This document shows positions 7,625-16,067 of a stretch of 57,121 bases of DNA, piece after piece (position 1 is the first letter of the stretch; the number at the start of each line of letters is the position of its first letter). The position numbers and the translations under genes were made by a program. Below the pieces are notes generated by a model. It saw only the letters and a program-made list of their open reading frames with translations. It was not told the DNA's origin and searched no databases. The stretch comes from Clostridia bacterium. GTDB lineage: Bacteria; Bacillota; Clostridia; Oscillospirales; CAG-272. The DNA lies in the NCBI GenBank assembly GCA_017624905.1, contig JAGAMD010000014.1:1-57121 (forward strand). The letters run 5' to 3'.

Positions 7625-8509
7625 ATGTTCGGTTATGTAAGACCTAATATACCTGAGCTTAAGGTTAGAGATAATGAGCTTTATCGTGCAACCTATTGCG
7701 GACTATGTCGCACTATGGGAAAGAATACGGGATGCTTTTCTAAAATGACGCTCAATTATGATTTTGTTTTTCTCGCTCTTTTGCAAATGGCGGTAAACGA
7801 GAGTGAGGTCAAGGTAAAAATGCGTAGATGCATTGCTCACCCCTTCAAAAAAAGACCTATGATTGAACCAAATGATTCATTAAAATACAGTGCAAAAACA
7901 AGCGTTATTTTGACAAGGCTAAAGCTGAGGGACAATATAAATGACAGCCACGGTATGAGCCGTCTTAAAGCAAAAATTGCCGGATGCGTGTCTATTTTTC
8001 TCAAAAAAACAGACAAAAATCTCAAGGAGCTTGAGTCTTTTGTTTGGGACTCAATTAACAAGCTGACACTATATGAAAATGAAAATGTTGACTCAATAGA
8101 CAAGGTTGCAAACACCTTTGGTGAGCTACTTGGTACACTAGCATCATATAATCTCGACGGCTCAAATAAGCGTATCGTATACGAAATAGGCTATCACCTT
8201 GGAAAGCTGATATATGTGCTTGATGCTGTTGACGATTTAAAGAGCGATATAAAAGCAGGCTCATTTAATGTAATTAAAAATTCCTTCGGTAGTGAATTAA
8301 GCGAGGGAGACAAAAATATACTTAAATGTGCAATGACATTTGAGCTTGACAAAATGTCAAAGTGTGTTGAGCTACTTGATTTTTCAAGGTGTAATGACAT
8401 CGAAAGAATTATAAAAAATGTCACCTATATCGGCTTGCCAAATGAAATTGAGCGAGTTTTATGCAAGGGCGAAAAGAAACAAAAGAAAAATAATATGACG
8501 CTTAGATGA
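7625..8509 (+). CDS. DUF5685 family protein
   Basis: 294 residues, matching my recollection of the DUF5685 family, widespread in Clostridia and without known function. The N-terminus has the typical MFGYVRPNIPELKVRDNELY and YCGLCRTMG with a CxxC pair. No signal peptide or clear membrane helix. Around residues 190-220 the sequence YHLGKLIYVLDAVDDLKSDI resembles the Asp-rich helix of trans-isoprenoid synthases of the squalene/phytoene type, which suggests an all-helical fold of that kind; this is inference. The ribosome site AGGAGGAGA is strong. Monocistronic. Confidence 0.8.
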   Translation: MFGYVRPNIPELKVRDNELYRATYCGLCRTMGKNTGCFSKMTLNYDFVFLALLQMAVNESEVKVKMRRCIAHPFKKRPMIEPNDSLKYSAKTSVILTRLKLRDNINDSHGMSRLKAKIAGCVSIFLKKTDKNLKELESFVWDSINKLTLYENENVDSIDKVANTFGELLGTLASYNLDGSNKRIVYEIGYHLGKLIYVLDAVDDLKSDIKAGSFNVIKNSFGSELSEGDKNILKCAMTFELDKMSKCVELLDFSRCNDIERIIKNVTYIGLPNEIERVLCKGEKKQKKNNMTLR

Positions 8510-8548
8510 AAAAAAGGTGATTTTTTTGTAAAGTTGCCGAAATTTCTA

Positions 8549-8577
8549 TTTACAATCCCTTATATTTATGTTACAAT
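8549..8577 (+). promoter_or_regulatory. Sigma-A promoter of the DnaJ-TPR gene
   Basis: TTTACA at 8549-8554, 17-base spacer, TACAAT at 8572-8577. Confidence 0.7.
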
Positions 8578-8607
8578 AGAGTAAATTTTCCAAGTGGAGG
8601 AAATTTG

Positions 8608-9198
8608 ATGAAAAATCCTTATGAAGTGCTTGGTATTTCCCCCTCTGCTACTAACGAAGAGGTTAGAGACGCTTATAGAAAGCTAGCAAAGAAATACCAT
8701 CCTGACAATTATTCCGAGAGCCCACTTTCCGATATGGCTGAGGAAAAAATGAAAGAAATTAACCTCGCGTATGATGAAATTCTTCGCATACGTGCCGAGG
8801 AAAAAAATAACAAGCAAAACAGCGATAATTACAGCAAATATAATGCTGACTATGGCTCACGTCGTTCTGAATATGCAAGAGTTAGACAAGCGATAAACGC
8901 GGGAGACTTTAAGGCTGCCGAGGAGATGCTAAATCAAGTAGAGCAGCTACAAAGAGACGGTGAATGGTTCTTCTTAAAGGGCTGTATTTTGCTCCATCAG
9001 GGCTATCACTTTGATGCAGTAAGATACATCAATCGTGCGTGTGAGCTTGAGCCGAACAACGAGGAGTATGCAACGCTTCGTGATAATTTACGTGCTCAAA
9101 CAAACGCATATGGCGACCCACAATCAAGACAAGGCGGAGGCTGTAGCATTTGTGATATTTGCTCATTCCTTGTATGTCTTGACTGCCTGTGTAGATAA
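8608..9198 (+). CDS. J-domain protein with TPR and Cys-rich tail
   Basis: 196 residues from the ATG at 8608, seven bases after GGAGG (a TTG just before it is ignored). J domain at residues 3-65, with the catalytic HPD of helix II/III (KKYHPDNY) that stimulates DnaK ATPase. A TPR-like helical region follows (about 88-165: [35 protein letters not shown]). The tail after GGG holds [17 protein letters not shown], six cysteines, which could bind metal or be acylated. Not a full DnaJ: no zinc-finger or client domains. Cotranscribed with the membrane gene that starts two bases later. Confidence 0.9.
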   Translation: MKNPYEVLGISPSATNEEVRDAYRKLAKKYHPDNYSESPLSDMAEEKMKEINLAYDEILRIRAEEKNNKQNSDNYSKYNADYGSRRSEYARVRQAINAGDFKAAEEMLNQVEQLQRDGEWFFLKGCILLHQGYHFDAVRYINRACELEPNNEEYATLRDNLRAQTNAYGDPQSRQGGGCSICDICSFLVCLDCLCR

Positions 9199-9200
9199 AG

Positions 9201-9713
9201 ATGAAAAAAGCAAGAGAAATCGCTTTTTTAGGCATTATAACCGCTCTTAGCGTAGTTATTTTGTTTCTCGGCCGATTGCTCGAAATACTTGATATTTCAG
9301 CAGTAATTATAGCAGCACTTTTGTTGCTGATTGCATATGAGGAATTGAAGCTGAAATCCTTAATGGTATATTTTGCAACAGCTATAATTTCTTCTGTTTT
9401 ATTCTTCGGCCTTGTACCGATAGAGTATATAGTCATTGCAATATATCCCGTTTTGAAGCCACTTATTGAAAAAGCACCTAAGGTACTAACATACTTTATA
9501 AAAGCCATTTATATTCTACTCGCTAGTGCCGGAATGGTGGCTATTATGTATTTCTTTATTGGCGATATGGCAAAAGAGCCGCTTATGATAGCACTTTATG
9601 TGCTTTTGTTCATCCTTGTTATAGTTCTTTTTGATGTGCTTTTGAAGAAATTTAAGCTTTATTATAGGTTTAAGCTACGTCATATGCTTAGGCTTGATAA
9701 GTTCTTTAAATAA
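9201..9713 (+). CDS. Integral membrane protein, function unknown
   Basis: 170 residues with five to six predicted membrane segments (near 8-26, 31-48, 52-75, 80-90, 98-120, 127-148) and a basic C-terminus (KKFKLYYRFKLRHML). It begins two bases after the J-domain gene, so translation is probably coupled and the two may work together. Start chosen at the ATG after GTGTAGATAAAG. I do not recognise a named family; the length and layout resemble small substrate-binding or YhaH/DUF2232-like membrane proteins, which is a weak comparison. Confidence 0.75.
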   Translation: MKKAREIAFLGIITALSVVILFLGRLLEILDISAVIIAALLLLIAYEELKLKSLMVYFATAIISSVLFFGLVPIEYIVIAIYPVLKPLIEKAPKVLTYFIKAIYILLASAGMVAIMYFFIGDMAKEPLMIALYVLLFILVIVLFDVLLKKFKLYYRFKLRHMLRLDKFFK

Positions 9714-9743
9714 ATTTAAAGAAAATATACAAAACATACAAAG

Positions 9744-9771
9744 AATCACGACTATATAGTCGTGATTTTGT
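9744..9771 (+). terminator. Terminator after the DnaJ-membrane pair
   Basis: AATCACGACT at 9744-9753 pairs perfectly with AGTCGTGATT at 9758-9767 around ATAT; T-rich follow-on. Confidence 0.9.
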
Positions 9772-9799
9772 TTATTTATACGATAATTTGATAAAAAAG

Positions 9800-9829
9800 T
9801 TGACAAAGCCTTACTATATAATGTACAAT
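9800..9829 (+). promoter_or_regulatory. Promoter of the yicC-GH36 operon
   Basis: TTGACA at 9800-9805, 18-base spacer, TACAAT at 9824-9829. This is the only good promoter seen before a run of 14 closely packed genes. Confidence 0.65.
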
Positions 9830-9871
9830 TATAATGTATTGTTATATATAAATATAAAAGAGGTTCAAAAA

Positions 9872-10759
9872 ATGTTTAGAAGTATGACTGCCTTTGGTAG
9901 AGCCAGAGAAACAGTAAACAACAAGGATATCGTTGCCGAGATTAAATCTGTAAATAACAGATACTATGATTGTACGGTAAAAATCACAAAGCTATATAGC
10001 TTTTTAGAGGACAAAATCAAAAAATACCTTCAAGAAAAGGGCATTTCTCGTGGCAAGGTTGAGGTTTATGTTTCTATTGACCTGCTTGAGCAGGAGGGAA
10101 TAGAAATCAGTCTTGATGAGGCGTATGCCAAATCCTACATAGACGCACTCGGTAAGTTGCGTGATACATTTGATTTAAAGGACGACATCACCGTTTCTCG
10201 TGTGGCTATGAACAAGGATATTTTCATTATCAAAAAGCCTGAGGACGATATTGAAAAGGATTGGGCAGACATTAAGCTTGTGCTTGATAAGGCACTTGCA
10301 ACCTTCCTTGAAAGACGTGAAATTGAAGGTGAAAACCTACACAAGAACATCTCTGAAAAAATCGACAACATCAAAGAGTATCTAAAGGTGATTGAAAAGA
10401 ATTCTGAGAGCGATATTAAGGGCTATGCCTCAAAGCTCGAGGAAAGAATACTCAAATTCCTTAATGATAATACAGTTCAAATTGACGAGCAAAGGATTCT
10501 TACAGAGGTTGCAATTTTTGCGGATAAGGTTGCAATTGATGAGGAGCTCGTTAGATTAAATAGCCATTTTGATGCATTTGAGGGCATTGTAGCCTCAAAT
10601 GAGCCGGCGGGCAGAAAGCTTGATTTCTTACTTCAAGAGATGAATAGAGAAACAAACACAATAGGCTCTAAGGCATCTAACACCGAAACTGCACATTTGG
10701 TTGTTAATATCAAAAACGAGCTTGAAAAAATCAGAGAGCAAATCCAAAATATCGAGTAA
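9872..10759 (+). CDS. YicC family endoribonuclease
   Basis: 295 residues from the ATG at 9872, preceded by AGAGG; an in-frame ATG at 9788 would overlap the promoter and lacks family homology, so it is rejected. The N-terminus MFRSMTAFGRA is the YicC signature; the C-terminal DUF1732 part has FDAFEGIVASNEPAGRKLDFLLQEMNRE and the final GSKASNTETAHLVVNIKNELEKIREQ. YicC-type proteins are RNA endonucleases implicated in sRNA/mRNA turnover. First gene of the long operon and, as in most Firmicutes, directly upstream of remA and gmk. Confidence 0.95.
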   Translation: MFRSMTAFGRARETVNNKDIVAEIKSVNNRYYDCTVKITKLYSFLEDKIKKYLQEKGISRGKVEVYVSIDLLEQEGIEISLDEAYAKSYIDALGKLRDTFDLKDDITVSRVAMNKDIFIIKKPEDDIEKDWADIKLVLDKALATFLERREIEGENLHKNISEKIDNIKEYLKVIEKNSESDIKGYASKLEERILKFLNDNTVQIDEQRILTEVAIFADKVAIDEELVRLNSHFDAFEGIVASNEPAGRKLDFLLQEMNRETNTIGSKASNTETAHLVVNIKNELEKIREQIQNIE

Positions 10760-10763
10760 GACT

Positions 10764-11027
10764 ATGAAGTTTATAAATATAGGATTTAACAATATGGTCC
10801 TTGACCAAAGGATTGTTGCAATAGTTTCTCCGGACTCAGCACCTGCAAAGAGAATAGTAGCTGAGGCAAAGGAGAGCATGCGTATAATTGACTGTACAGG
10901 AGGCAGACGAACAAAGTCTGTCATAATTACAGATTCCGACCACGTCATTTTATGTGCACTTTCAACAGAAGCCTTGTCAAGCAGACTAAATGACGAAAAA
11001 AATGACAATAATGGAGAAGAAAAATGA
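10764..11027 (+). CDS. remA: RemA/DUF370 family DNA-binding regulator
   Basis: 87 residues from ATG 10764, four bases after yicC stops, so probably translationally coupled (weak GAGTAAG ribosome site). RemA is a small DNA-binding protein that activates matrix/biofilm genes in Bacillus and is widespread in Clostridia. Diagnostic residues: INIGFNNMVLDQRIVAIVSP at the start, RIVAEAKES, and the central GGRRTKSVIITDSDHVILC block. The last residues are charged and variable. The stop overlaps the gmk start by four bases. Confidence 0.93.
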   Translation: MKFINIGFNNMVLDQRIVAIVSPDSAPAKRIVAEAKESMRIIDCTGGRRTKSVIITDSDHVILCALSTEALSSRLNDEKNDNNGEEK

Positions 11028-11629
11028 GAAAAGGACTTTTATTTATAGTATCAGGACCTGCCGGAAGTGGCAAGGGCACAGTTGTAAATGAACTTATAAA
11101 TAGCCATCCGGAATTAAAGCTCTCCATATCCGCAACAACAAGACAGCCTCGCCCGGGTGAAGCACATGGGGTTCACTACTATTTCATTTCACGTGATGAG
11201 TTTGAAAAGCGTATCGAAAATGGCGAAATGCTAGAGTGGGCAACATACAGTGGAAATTACTACGGCACACCTCAAAAAGAGGTTTTAGAGGCTATGGAAA
11301 ACGGCATAGACGTTATACTCGAAATCGAGGTAGATGGTGCTATGCAAATTAAAAAGAAAATCAAAAATTCAGTAGCTGTTATGCTAACTCCGCCAAGCAA
11401 GGAGGTTCTTGAAAACCGACTAAGAGGAAGAGGCACAGAAACCGAGGATGTTATTAAATGGCGTCTTGGCCGTGCCAAGGAGGAAATTATGCTAATGCCC
11501 GAGTATGACTATTCAGTTATAAACGAGGATGGCGGAATTAAGAAGTGTGCCGAGGAAATTTATGCAATTATCAAGGCAGAGCATAACAAAACAATTTACA
11601 CAAGTCAAATTATTGAAAAATTTATATAG
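11024..11629 (+). CDS. gmk: Guanylate kinase
   Basis: 201 residues. Phosphorylates GMP to GDP with ATP. P-loop GPAGSGKGT at about residues 10-18, GMP-binding STTRQPRPGEAHGVHYYF at 36-54, lid region RLRGRGTETEDVIKWRL near 128-145. The ATG overlaps the remA stop in an ATGA. The yicC-remA-gmk-rpoZ order is conserved in Firmicutes. No oddities. Confidence 0.97.
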   Translation: MRKGLLFIVSGPAGSGKGTVVNELINSHPELKLSISATTRQPRPGEAHGVHYYFISRDEFEKRIENGEMLEWATYSGNYYGTPQKEVLEAMENGIDVILEIEVDGAMQIKKKIKNSVAVMLTPPSKEVLENRLRGRGTETEDVIKWRLGRAKEEIMLMPEYDYSVINEDGGIKKCAEEIYAIIKAEHNKTIYTSQIIEKFI

Positions 11630-11644
11630 TCAAGGAGAAGAAAA

Positions 11645-12109
11645 ATGCTTTATCCATCAATTCAAGAATTATTAAAGGTTACAGAAAAGGACGGAGAGGA
11701 AAGACTTAACAAGTATTCCATTACTATGGTAACAGCCAAGTGTGCTCGTGTTATCACAAATGAGTATGCTGAGCAAAGCTACTATGCAAGCAAAAAGGGT
11801 AGCAAGGACGCAGATGGCGTAGCTGTTAAGAAGGAATACAAGGACGAGAAGAGCGTAAAGAACGCACTCCGTGAAATGAAGCAAGGAGAATTTGAAATTT
11901 ACCTACCGGGCGACGAGGGCTATGAGGATTCACTCGTTGAAATCAAGAACTATGTTGAGCCAAAGGAAGAGCCTGTATATCTAAAAACAACACCAAAGCT
12001 AGAGCCTGAGGACATCGCTGATGACGATGAGTTTGACGCAGCTGAGCTTATGGGTGCTGAGGACGTATACGAGGAGCAAGAGGGCTTCTCAGTAGAGGAA
12101 GCGGAATAA
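11645..12109 (+). CDS. rpoZ: RNA polymerase omega subunit with long acidic tail
   Basis: 154 residues; omega is usually 60-90. The start MLYPSIQELL and KYSITMVTAKCARVITN match omega, which chaperones the beta-prime subunit. The following region (about 45-85) departs from the family and includes a lysine-rich insert, and from about residue 95 the protein is strongly acidic (EPEDIADDDEFDAAELMG). Placed directly after gmk, as expected for rpoZ. The identification rests on the N-terminus and context; the tail function is unknown. Confidence 0.8.
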   Translation: MLYPSIQELLKVTEKDGEERLNKYSITMVTAKCARVITNEYAEQSYYASKKGSKDADGVAVKKEYKDEKSVKNALREMKQGEFEIYLPGDEGYEDSLVEIKNYVEPKEEPVYLKTTPKLEPEDIADDDEFDAAELMGAEDVYEEQEGFSVEEAE

Positions 12110-12144
12110 AAGAAAATTAACTAAATTCACAAGGAGGCTAAGCT

Positions 12145-14649
12145 ATGTGCGAGGAATATATAAAAGTCCATATTCTAAATGTACCATATCATGCCGACTG
12201 TGAATATACATATTTCGTTCCCTTTGATTTTCGCCAAGAGATAGAAAAAGGCAGTATGGTTGTTGTGCCATTTGGCAGAAGCGACAGAGCCGTTAGTGCT
12301 ATTGTTACCTCAACAAGTGCTGCTAAGGAAGAGATAGGCACATTTGTAAAGCCGATTAAATCGGTTCTCTCCTCATATTTAAAATTAAACAGCGAGATGC
12401 TTTCGCTATGTGAATTTATGAAAAATCGCACTCTTTGTACAATTGGCGAGGCGGTAAAATGTATAATTCCGTCAGCTATTATGACAAAAACGAGTGAAAG
12501 ATTTTTTAAAATTGAGAATGAAAAGAAAATCGAGCCGTATCTTGAAGCAATCTACAATTATATTGTAGAAAATCCCGGCACTACCTTAAAAAAGCTAAGC
12601 GATAGATTTGAAGGGGCGGGAGCTCTTGTATCTCGCTTGATAAGGCTTGGCGTTATAAAGAAGGAAACATTTGTTCTTGAGCAGGACAAAAATAAATATG
12701 AAACTCGTGTTCATCTTACAATATCAAAGGACGAGGCTTTGCTTATCGCCAATGGTCAAGGCAGAATAAAATTGAGGAGCCAAAAGCACGCTGAGATTTT
12801 AAAGCTCCTTTGTGAGTATGATGAGTTGATTGATAAGCAAATTTACGAGGAGCTGGACGCACAAAAGAGCCACATTGATGCTCTAGTGAAAAGGGAGCTT
12901 GTTACTACCTATAAGATAGAGCTGACAAGAGACCCTTATGCCGAGCTTAAGGAAAGCAAGAGTGAGGCGGAAAAGGTTACACTGAATGAGGTACAGCTTG
13001 AGGCGTTTAATACGCTTAAATCACTTTATAAGTCGGGTGAGCCAAAGGGTGCGCTTTTGTATGGTGTAACAGGTAGTGGCAAAACAAGTGTAATTAAAAA
13101 AATGATAGATGAGGTAATAAGTGATGGACGAGGAGTTATAATCCTTGTGCCGGAGATTTCACTCACACCTCAAACAGTATCGGTTTTCTGCTCTTACTAT
13201 AAGGACCGTGTAGCGGTTATTCACTCGTCACTTTCAGCGGGCGAGAGATTTGATACCTATAAAAAAATTTTAGAGGGCGAGGCAAGTATAGTTATAGGCA
13301 CACGCTCGGCTATATTTGCGCCTTTACCAAACCTAGGTATGATAGTCATCGACGAAGAGCAGGAGCATACCTATAAATCAGAAACAAATCCCAAATACAG
13401 CACACACGATATTGCTCGCTTTAGATGTGCAAAATCAAATGCACTTATGCTACTAGCATCGGCAACTCCATCGCTCGAATCCTTTTATAAGGCTATGGAT
13501 GGTACATATACTCTTGTAAAAATGATGAAAAGATATGGCACTGCCACCTTGCCGGACGTAATCATAACTGATATGCGTAAGGAAAGAGCAAGAGGAAACA
13601 GCTCTCCATATAGCATAAAGCTAAGCGAGTATTTAATGCGTACAAGGGATGACGGAAAGCAGTCAATTTTATTTTTAAACAGACGTGGATATTTGTCCTC
13701 AATAAGCTGTCAAGAATGTGGCGAGGTTATTGAGTGTCCTAACTGCTCCGTTGCTATGACATATCATTCATATAAAAAGCTTGACGAGGAGCTAACTCCA
13801 GAAAACGCACACTCACTCATTGAGGAAAACGGTGTATTGCGTTGCCATTATTGCGGTTACAGGACAAAGGTGCCACAAAAATGCAAATGCGGAGAGAGCA
13901 ACTTTAATTACGTTGGCTTTGGCACACAAAGGGCAGAGGCAGAATTAAGTAAGCTTATGCCAGATGTCAAAACACTTCGTCTTGATGCAGATACAACTGT
14001 GTCAAAATCATCTTACGAAAAAATCCTTGGAGATTTCAGGGACAAAAAGGCAGATACACTAATCGGTACACAAATGGTAACAAAGGGACATAACTTTCCA
14101 CTTGTTACGCTTGTTGGTGTTGTTCTTGCCGACTCTATGCTGTATACAAGCGATTTTAGAGCTAGTGAGCGTACATTTTCTATGCTTACACAGGTAATAG
14201 GCAGAGCCGGAAGAAGCCGTGACCACGGCGTTGCTATAATTCAAACAAGCTCACCAAACGAGCAGACAATTCAACTCGCTGCAAAGCAGGATTATGACGC
14301 CTTTTACGAGAATGAAATCCAAATAAGAAAAGCATATCAGTTCCCACCATTTTGCGATATAGCACTTATTAATATGTCCTCGGTTGATGAAAAATCACTC
14401 AATACCTTTGCTAAGGATGTTATTAAAAGGTTGGAGACGGAGCTGAATAAAATCAAAGCCCCTGCTATTGCATACGGTCCGTTTGAAGCACCCGTATATA
14501 AAGCAATGGGCAGATACCGTAAGAGAATATTAATAAAATGCAAATTAAACAACGCTCTACGTGAGCTGTTTTCAAAAATATATAGTGACTTTTTAAAATC
14601 ATCAGGGCAGAATTTTATAGGAATAGACTTTAACCCTGTTAATTTGTAG
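12145..14649 (+). CDS. priA: Primosomal replication restart helicase PriA
   Basis: 834 residues. PriA loads the replicative helicase at stalled forks. N-terminal DNA-binding part (about 1-270), then superfamily 2 helicase: Walker A GVTGSGKTS near residue 310, Walker B DEEQEHTYKSE near 410, SATPSLES near 440, and the C-terminal helicase motif VIGRAGRSRDHG near 685. Two zinc sites between (CQECGEVIECPNC and CHYCG...CKCG, about 525-600). The usual neighbour coaBC between rpoZ and priA is missing here. AAGGAGG precedes the ATG. Confidence 0.96.
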   Translation: MCEEYIKVHILNVPYHADCEYTYFVPFDFRQEIEKGSMVVVPFGRSDRAVSAIVTSTSAAKEEIGTFVKPIKSVLSSYLKLNSEMLSLCEFMKNRTLCTIGEAVKCIIPSAIMTKTSERFFKIENEKKIEPYLEAIYNYIVENPGTTLKKLSDRFEGAGALVSRLIRLGVIKKETFVLEQDKNKYETRVHLTISKDEALLIANGQGRIKLRSQKHAEILKLLCEYDELIDKQIYEELDAQKSHIDALVKRELVTTYKIELTRDPYAELKESKSEAEKVTLNEVQLEAFNTLKSLYKSGEPKGALLYGVTGSGKTSVIKKMIDEVISDGRGVIILVPEISLTPQTVSVFCSYYKDRVAVIHSSLSAGERFDTYKKILEGEASIVIGTRSAIFAPLPNLGMIVIDEEQEHTYKSETNPKYSTHDIARFRCAKSNALMLLASATPSLESFYKAMDGTYTLVKMMKRYGTATLPDVIITDMRKERARGNSSPYSIKLSEYLMRTRDDGKQSILFLNRRGYLSSISCQECGEVIECPNCSVAMTYHSYKKLDEELTPENAHSLIEENGVLRCHYCGYRTKVPQKCKCGESNFNYVGFGTQRAEAELSKLMPDVKTLRLDADTTVSKSSYEKILGDFRDKKADTLIGTQMVTKGHNFPLVTLVGVVLADSMLYTSDFRASERTFSMLTQVIGRAGRSRDHGVAIIQTSSPNEQTIQLAAKQDYDAFYENEIQIRKAYQFPPFCDIALINMSSVDEKSLNTFAKDVIKRLETELNKIKAPAIAYGPFEAPVYKAMGRYRKRILIKCKLNNALRELFSKIYSDFLKSSGQNFIGIDFNPVNL

Positions 14650-14657
14650 GAGGAAAA

Positions 14658-15128
14658 ATGGCAGTATTAAAAATTGTTACGGAAAATGACGATATAGAAT
14701 TTTTAAGAAAAAAGAGCCGTGAGGTTACAGAAATCACCCCAAGAATAAAGACTCTGCTTGACGATATGGTAGAAACAATGAGAGAAGCCAACGGCTGTGG
14801 ACTTGCCGCTGTACAGGTTGGAGTTTTACGCCGTGTGGTTGTAATTGAAACTGACGAGGGACTATTTGAGTTAATCAATCCCGTTATCGTAAAGACATCA
14901 GGCACACAAGAGGGAGCAGAGGGATGCTTGTCCTTGCCGGGTAAGTGGGGGATGACCAAGCGCCCACAATGCGTAACCGTTCACGCACTTGACCGTGATG
15001 GCAACAAGATTGAGGTAACAGGCTACGATTTGCTTGCAAAAGCATTATGCCACGAGATTGACCACCTTGACGGAATTATCTATACAGATAAGGTAACAAG
15101 AATGTTAGGGGCAGACGAGGTAGAATGA
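14658..15128 (+). CDS. def: Peptide deformylase
   Basis: 156 residues. Removes the formyl group from new protein N-termini. The three metal motifs are present: GCGLAAVQVG (about 47-56; the common first glycine motif reads GxGLAA), EGCLSLPG (about 92) with the metal Cys, and CHEIDHLDG (about 136) with the catalytic Glu and two His. GGAGG precedes the ATG. The stop overlaps the fmt start by four bases, so both halves of the formylation cycle are coupled. Confidence 0.97.
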   Translation: MAVLKIVTENDDIEFLRKKSREVTEITPRIKTLLDDMVETMREANGCGLAAVQVGVLRRVVVIETDEGLFELINPVIVKTSGTQEGAEGCLSLPGKWGMTKRPQCVTVHALDRDGNKIEVTGYDLLAKALCHEIDHLDGIIYTDKVTRMLGADEVE

Positions 15129-16051
15129 GAATATTATTTATGGGTACACCCGAGTTTGCTATGCACAATCTCGAGGCGATACACAAGACAAATAATGAAA
15201 TTGTTGGTGTTGTTACAACACCTGATAAGCCAAAGGGCAGAGGTATGGTTTTAACACCAAGTCCTGTAAAAGCGTATGCTACTGCGAACGGACTTAAGGT
15301 ATATCAACCAACAACCTTAAAGGATGGAGCATTCCTTGATACATTAAAGGAGCTTGATCCGGAATTAATTATAGTTGTTGCATATGGCAAAATACTGCCG
15401 GAATACGTCCTGAATTATCCTAAGTATGCGTGTATAAACGCACACGCATCCATACTTCCAAAATATCGTGGAGCTGCTCCAATTCAAAGAGCAATTATGG
15501 ATGGAGATAAAAAAACGGGCGTTAGCATAATGAAAATGGATATCGGTCTTGATACAGGCGATGTAATTCTTGTTAAAGAGGTATCTATTGACGAAAACGA
15601 TGATTTTGAAGATGTACACGACAAGCTTGTTACAGCAGGTAGTGAGGGCTTGCTTGAGGCGATTTCTCTATTTAGCGGGGGAAATGCAACCTTTAAAAAG
15701 CAAGGCGATGACTTCACTTATGCTGAGAAAATCACAAAGGCAGATTGCCTAGTTGATTTTAATGCTAGTCTTGAAGCTGTACACAACAAAATAAGGGGAC
15801 TTTCCCCAATCCCACTTGCTTTTACTAAGCTACCTGACGGAAAGCTGCTTAAAATCACAAAAGCACACAAATCAAATGAAAAATTCAGTGGTGTGTGCGG
15901 TGAGGTGGTTTCCCTTGATGGTGGAATCCTTGTAAAATGTAGTGATGGTACAATTGTCCTTGACGAAATTATTCCGGAGGGCAAGGGAAGAATGAATGCA
16001 AACGCATTTATAAACGGTAGAAAAATAAGCGTAGGAGATATTTTAGGTTAA
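15125..16051 (+). CDS. fmt: Methionyl-tRNA formyltransferase
   Basis: 308 residues, normal. Formylates initiator Met-tRNA with 10-formyl-THF. N-terminal Rossmann part starts RILFMGTPEFA; the catalytic region has NAHASILPKYRGAAPIQRAI (about 106-125) with Asn, His and the downstream Asp in DIGLDTGDVI. The C-terminal OB-fold (about 205-305) contains the LSPIPLAFT and SDGTIVLDEIIPEGKG stretches. Starts in an ATGA overlap with def. Confidence 0.97.
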   Translation: MRILFMGTPEFAMHNLEAIHKTNNEIVGVVTTPDKPKGRGMVLTPSPVKAYATANGLKVYQPTTLKDGAFLDTLKELDPELIIVVAYGKILPEYVLNYPKYACINAHASILPKYRGAAPIQRAIMDGDKKTGVSIMKMDIGLDTGDVILVKEVSIDENDDFEDVHDKLVTAGSEGLLEAISLFSGGNATFKKQGDDFTYAEKITKADCLVDFNASLEAVHNKIRGLSPIPLAFTKLPDGKLLKITKAHKSNEKFSGVCGEVVSLDGGILVKCSDGTIVLDEIIPEGKGRMNANAFINGRKISVGDILG

Positions 16052-16067
16052 AGGAAAGGAGTAATAT

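Noticed and set aside
9788-9871. Upstream ATG that would lengthen yicC by 28 residues
   Set aside because: It overlaps the promoter and family homology begins at MFRSMTAFG, which has its own ribosome site.
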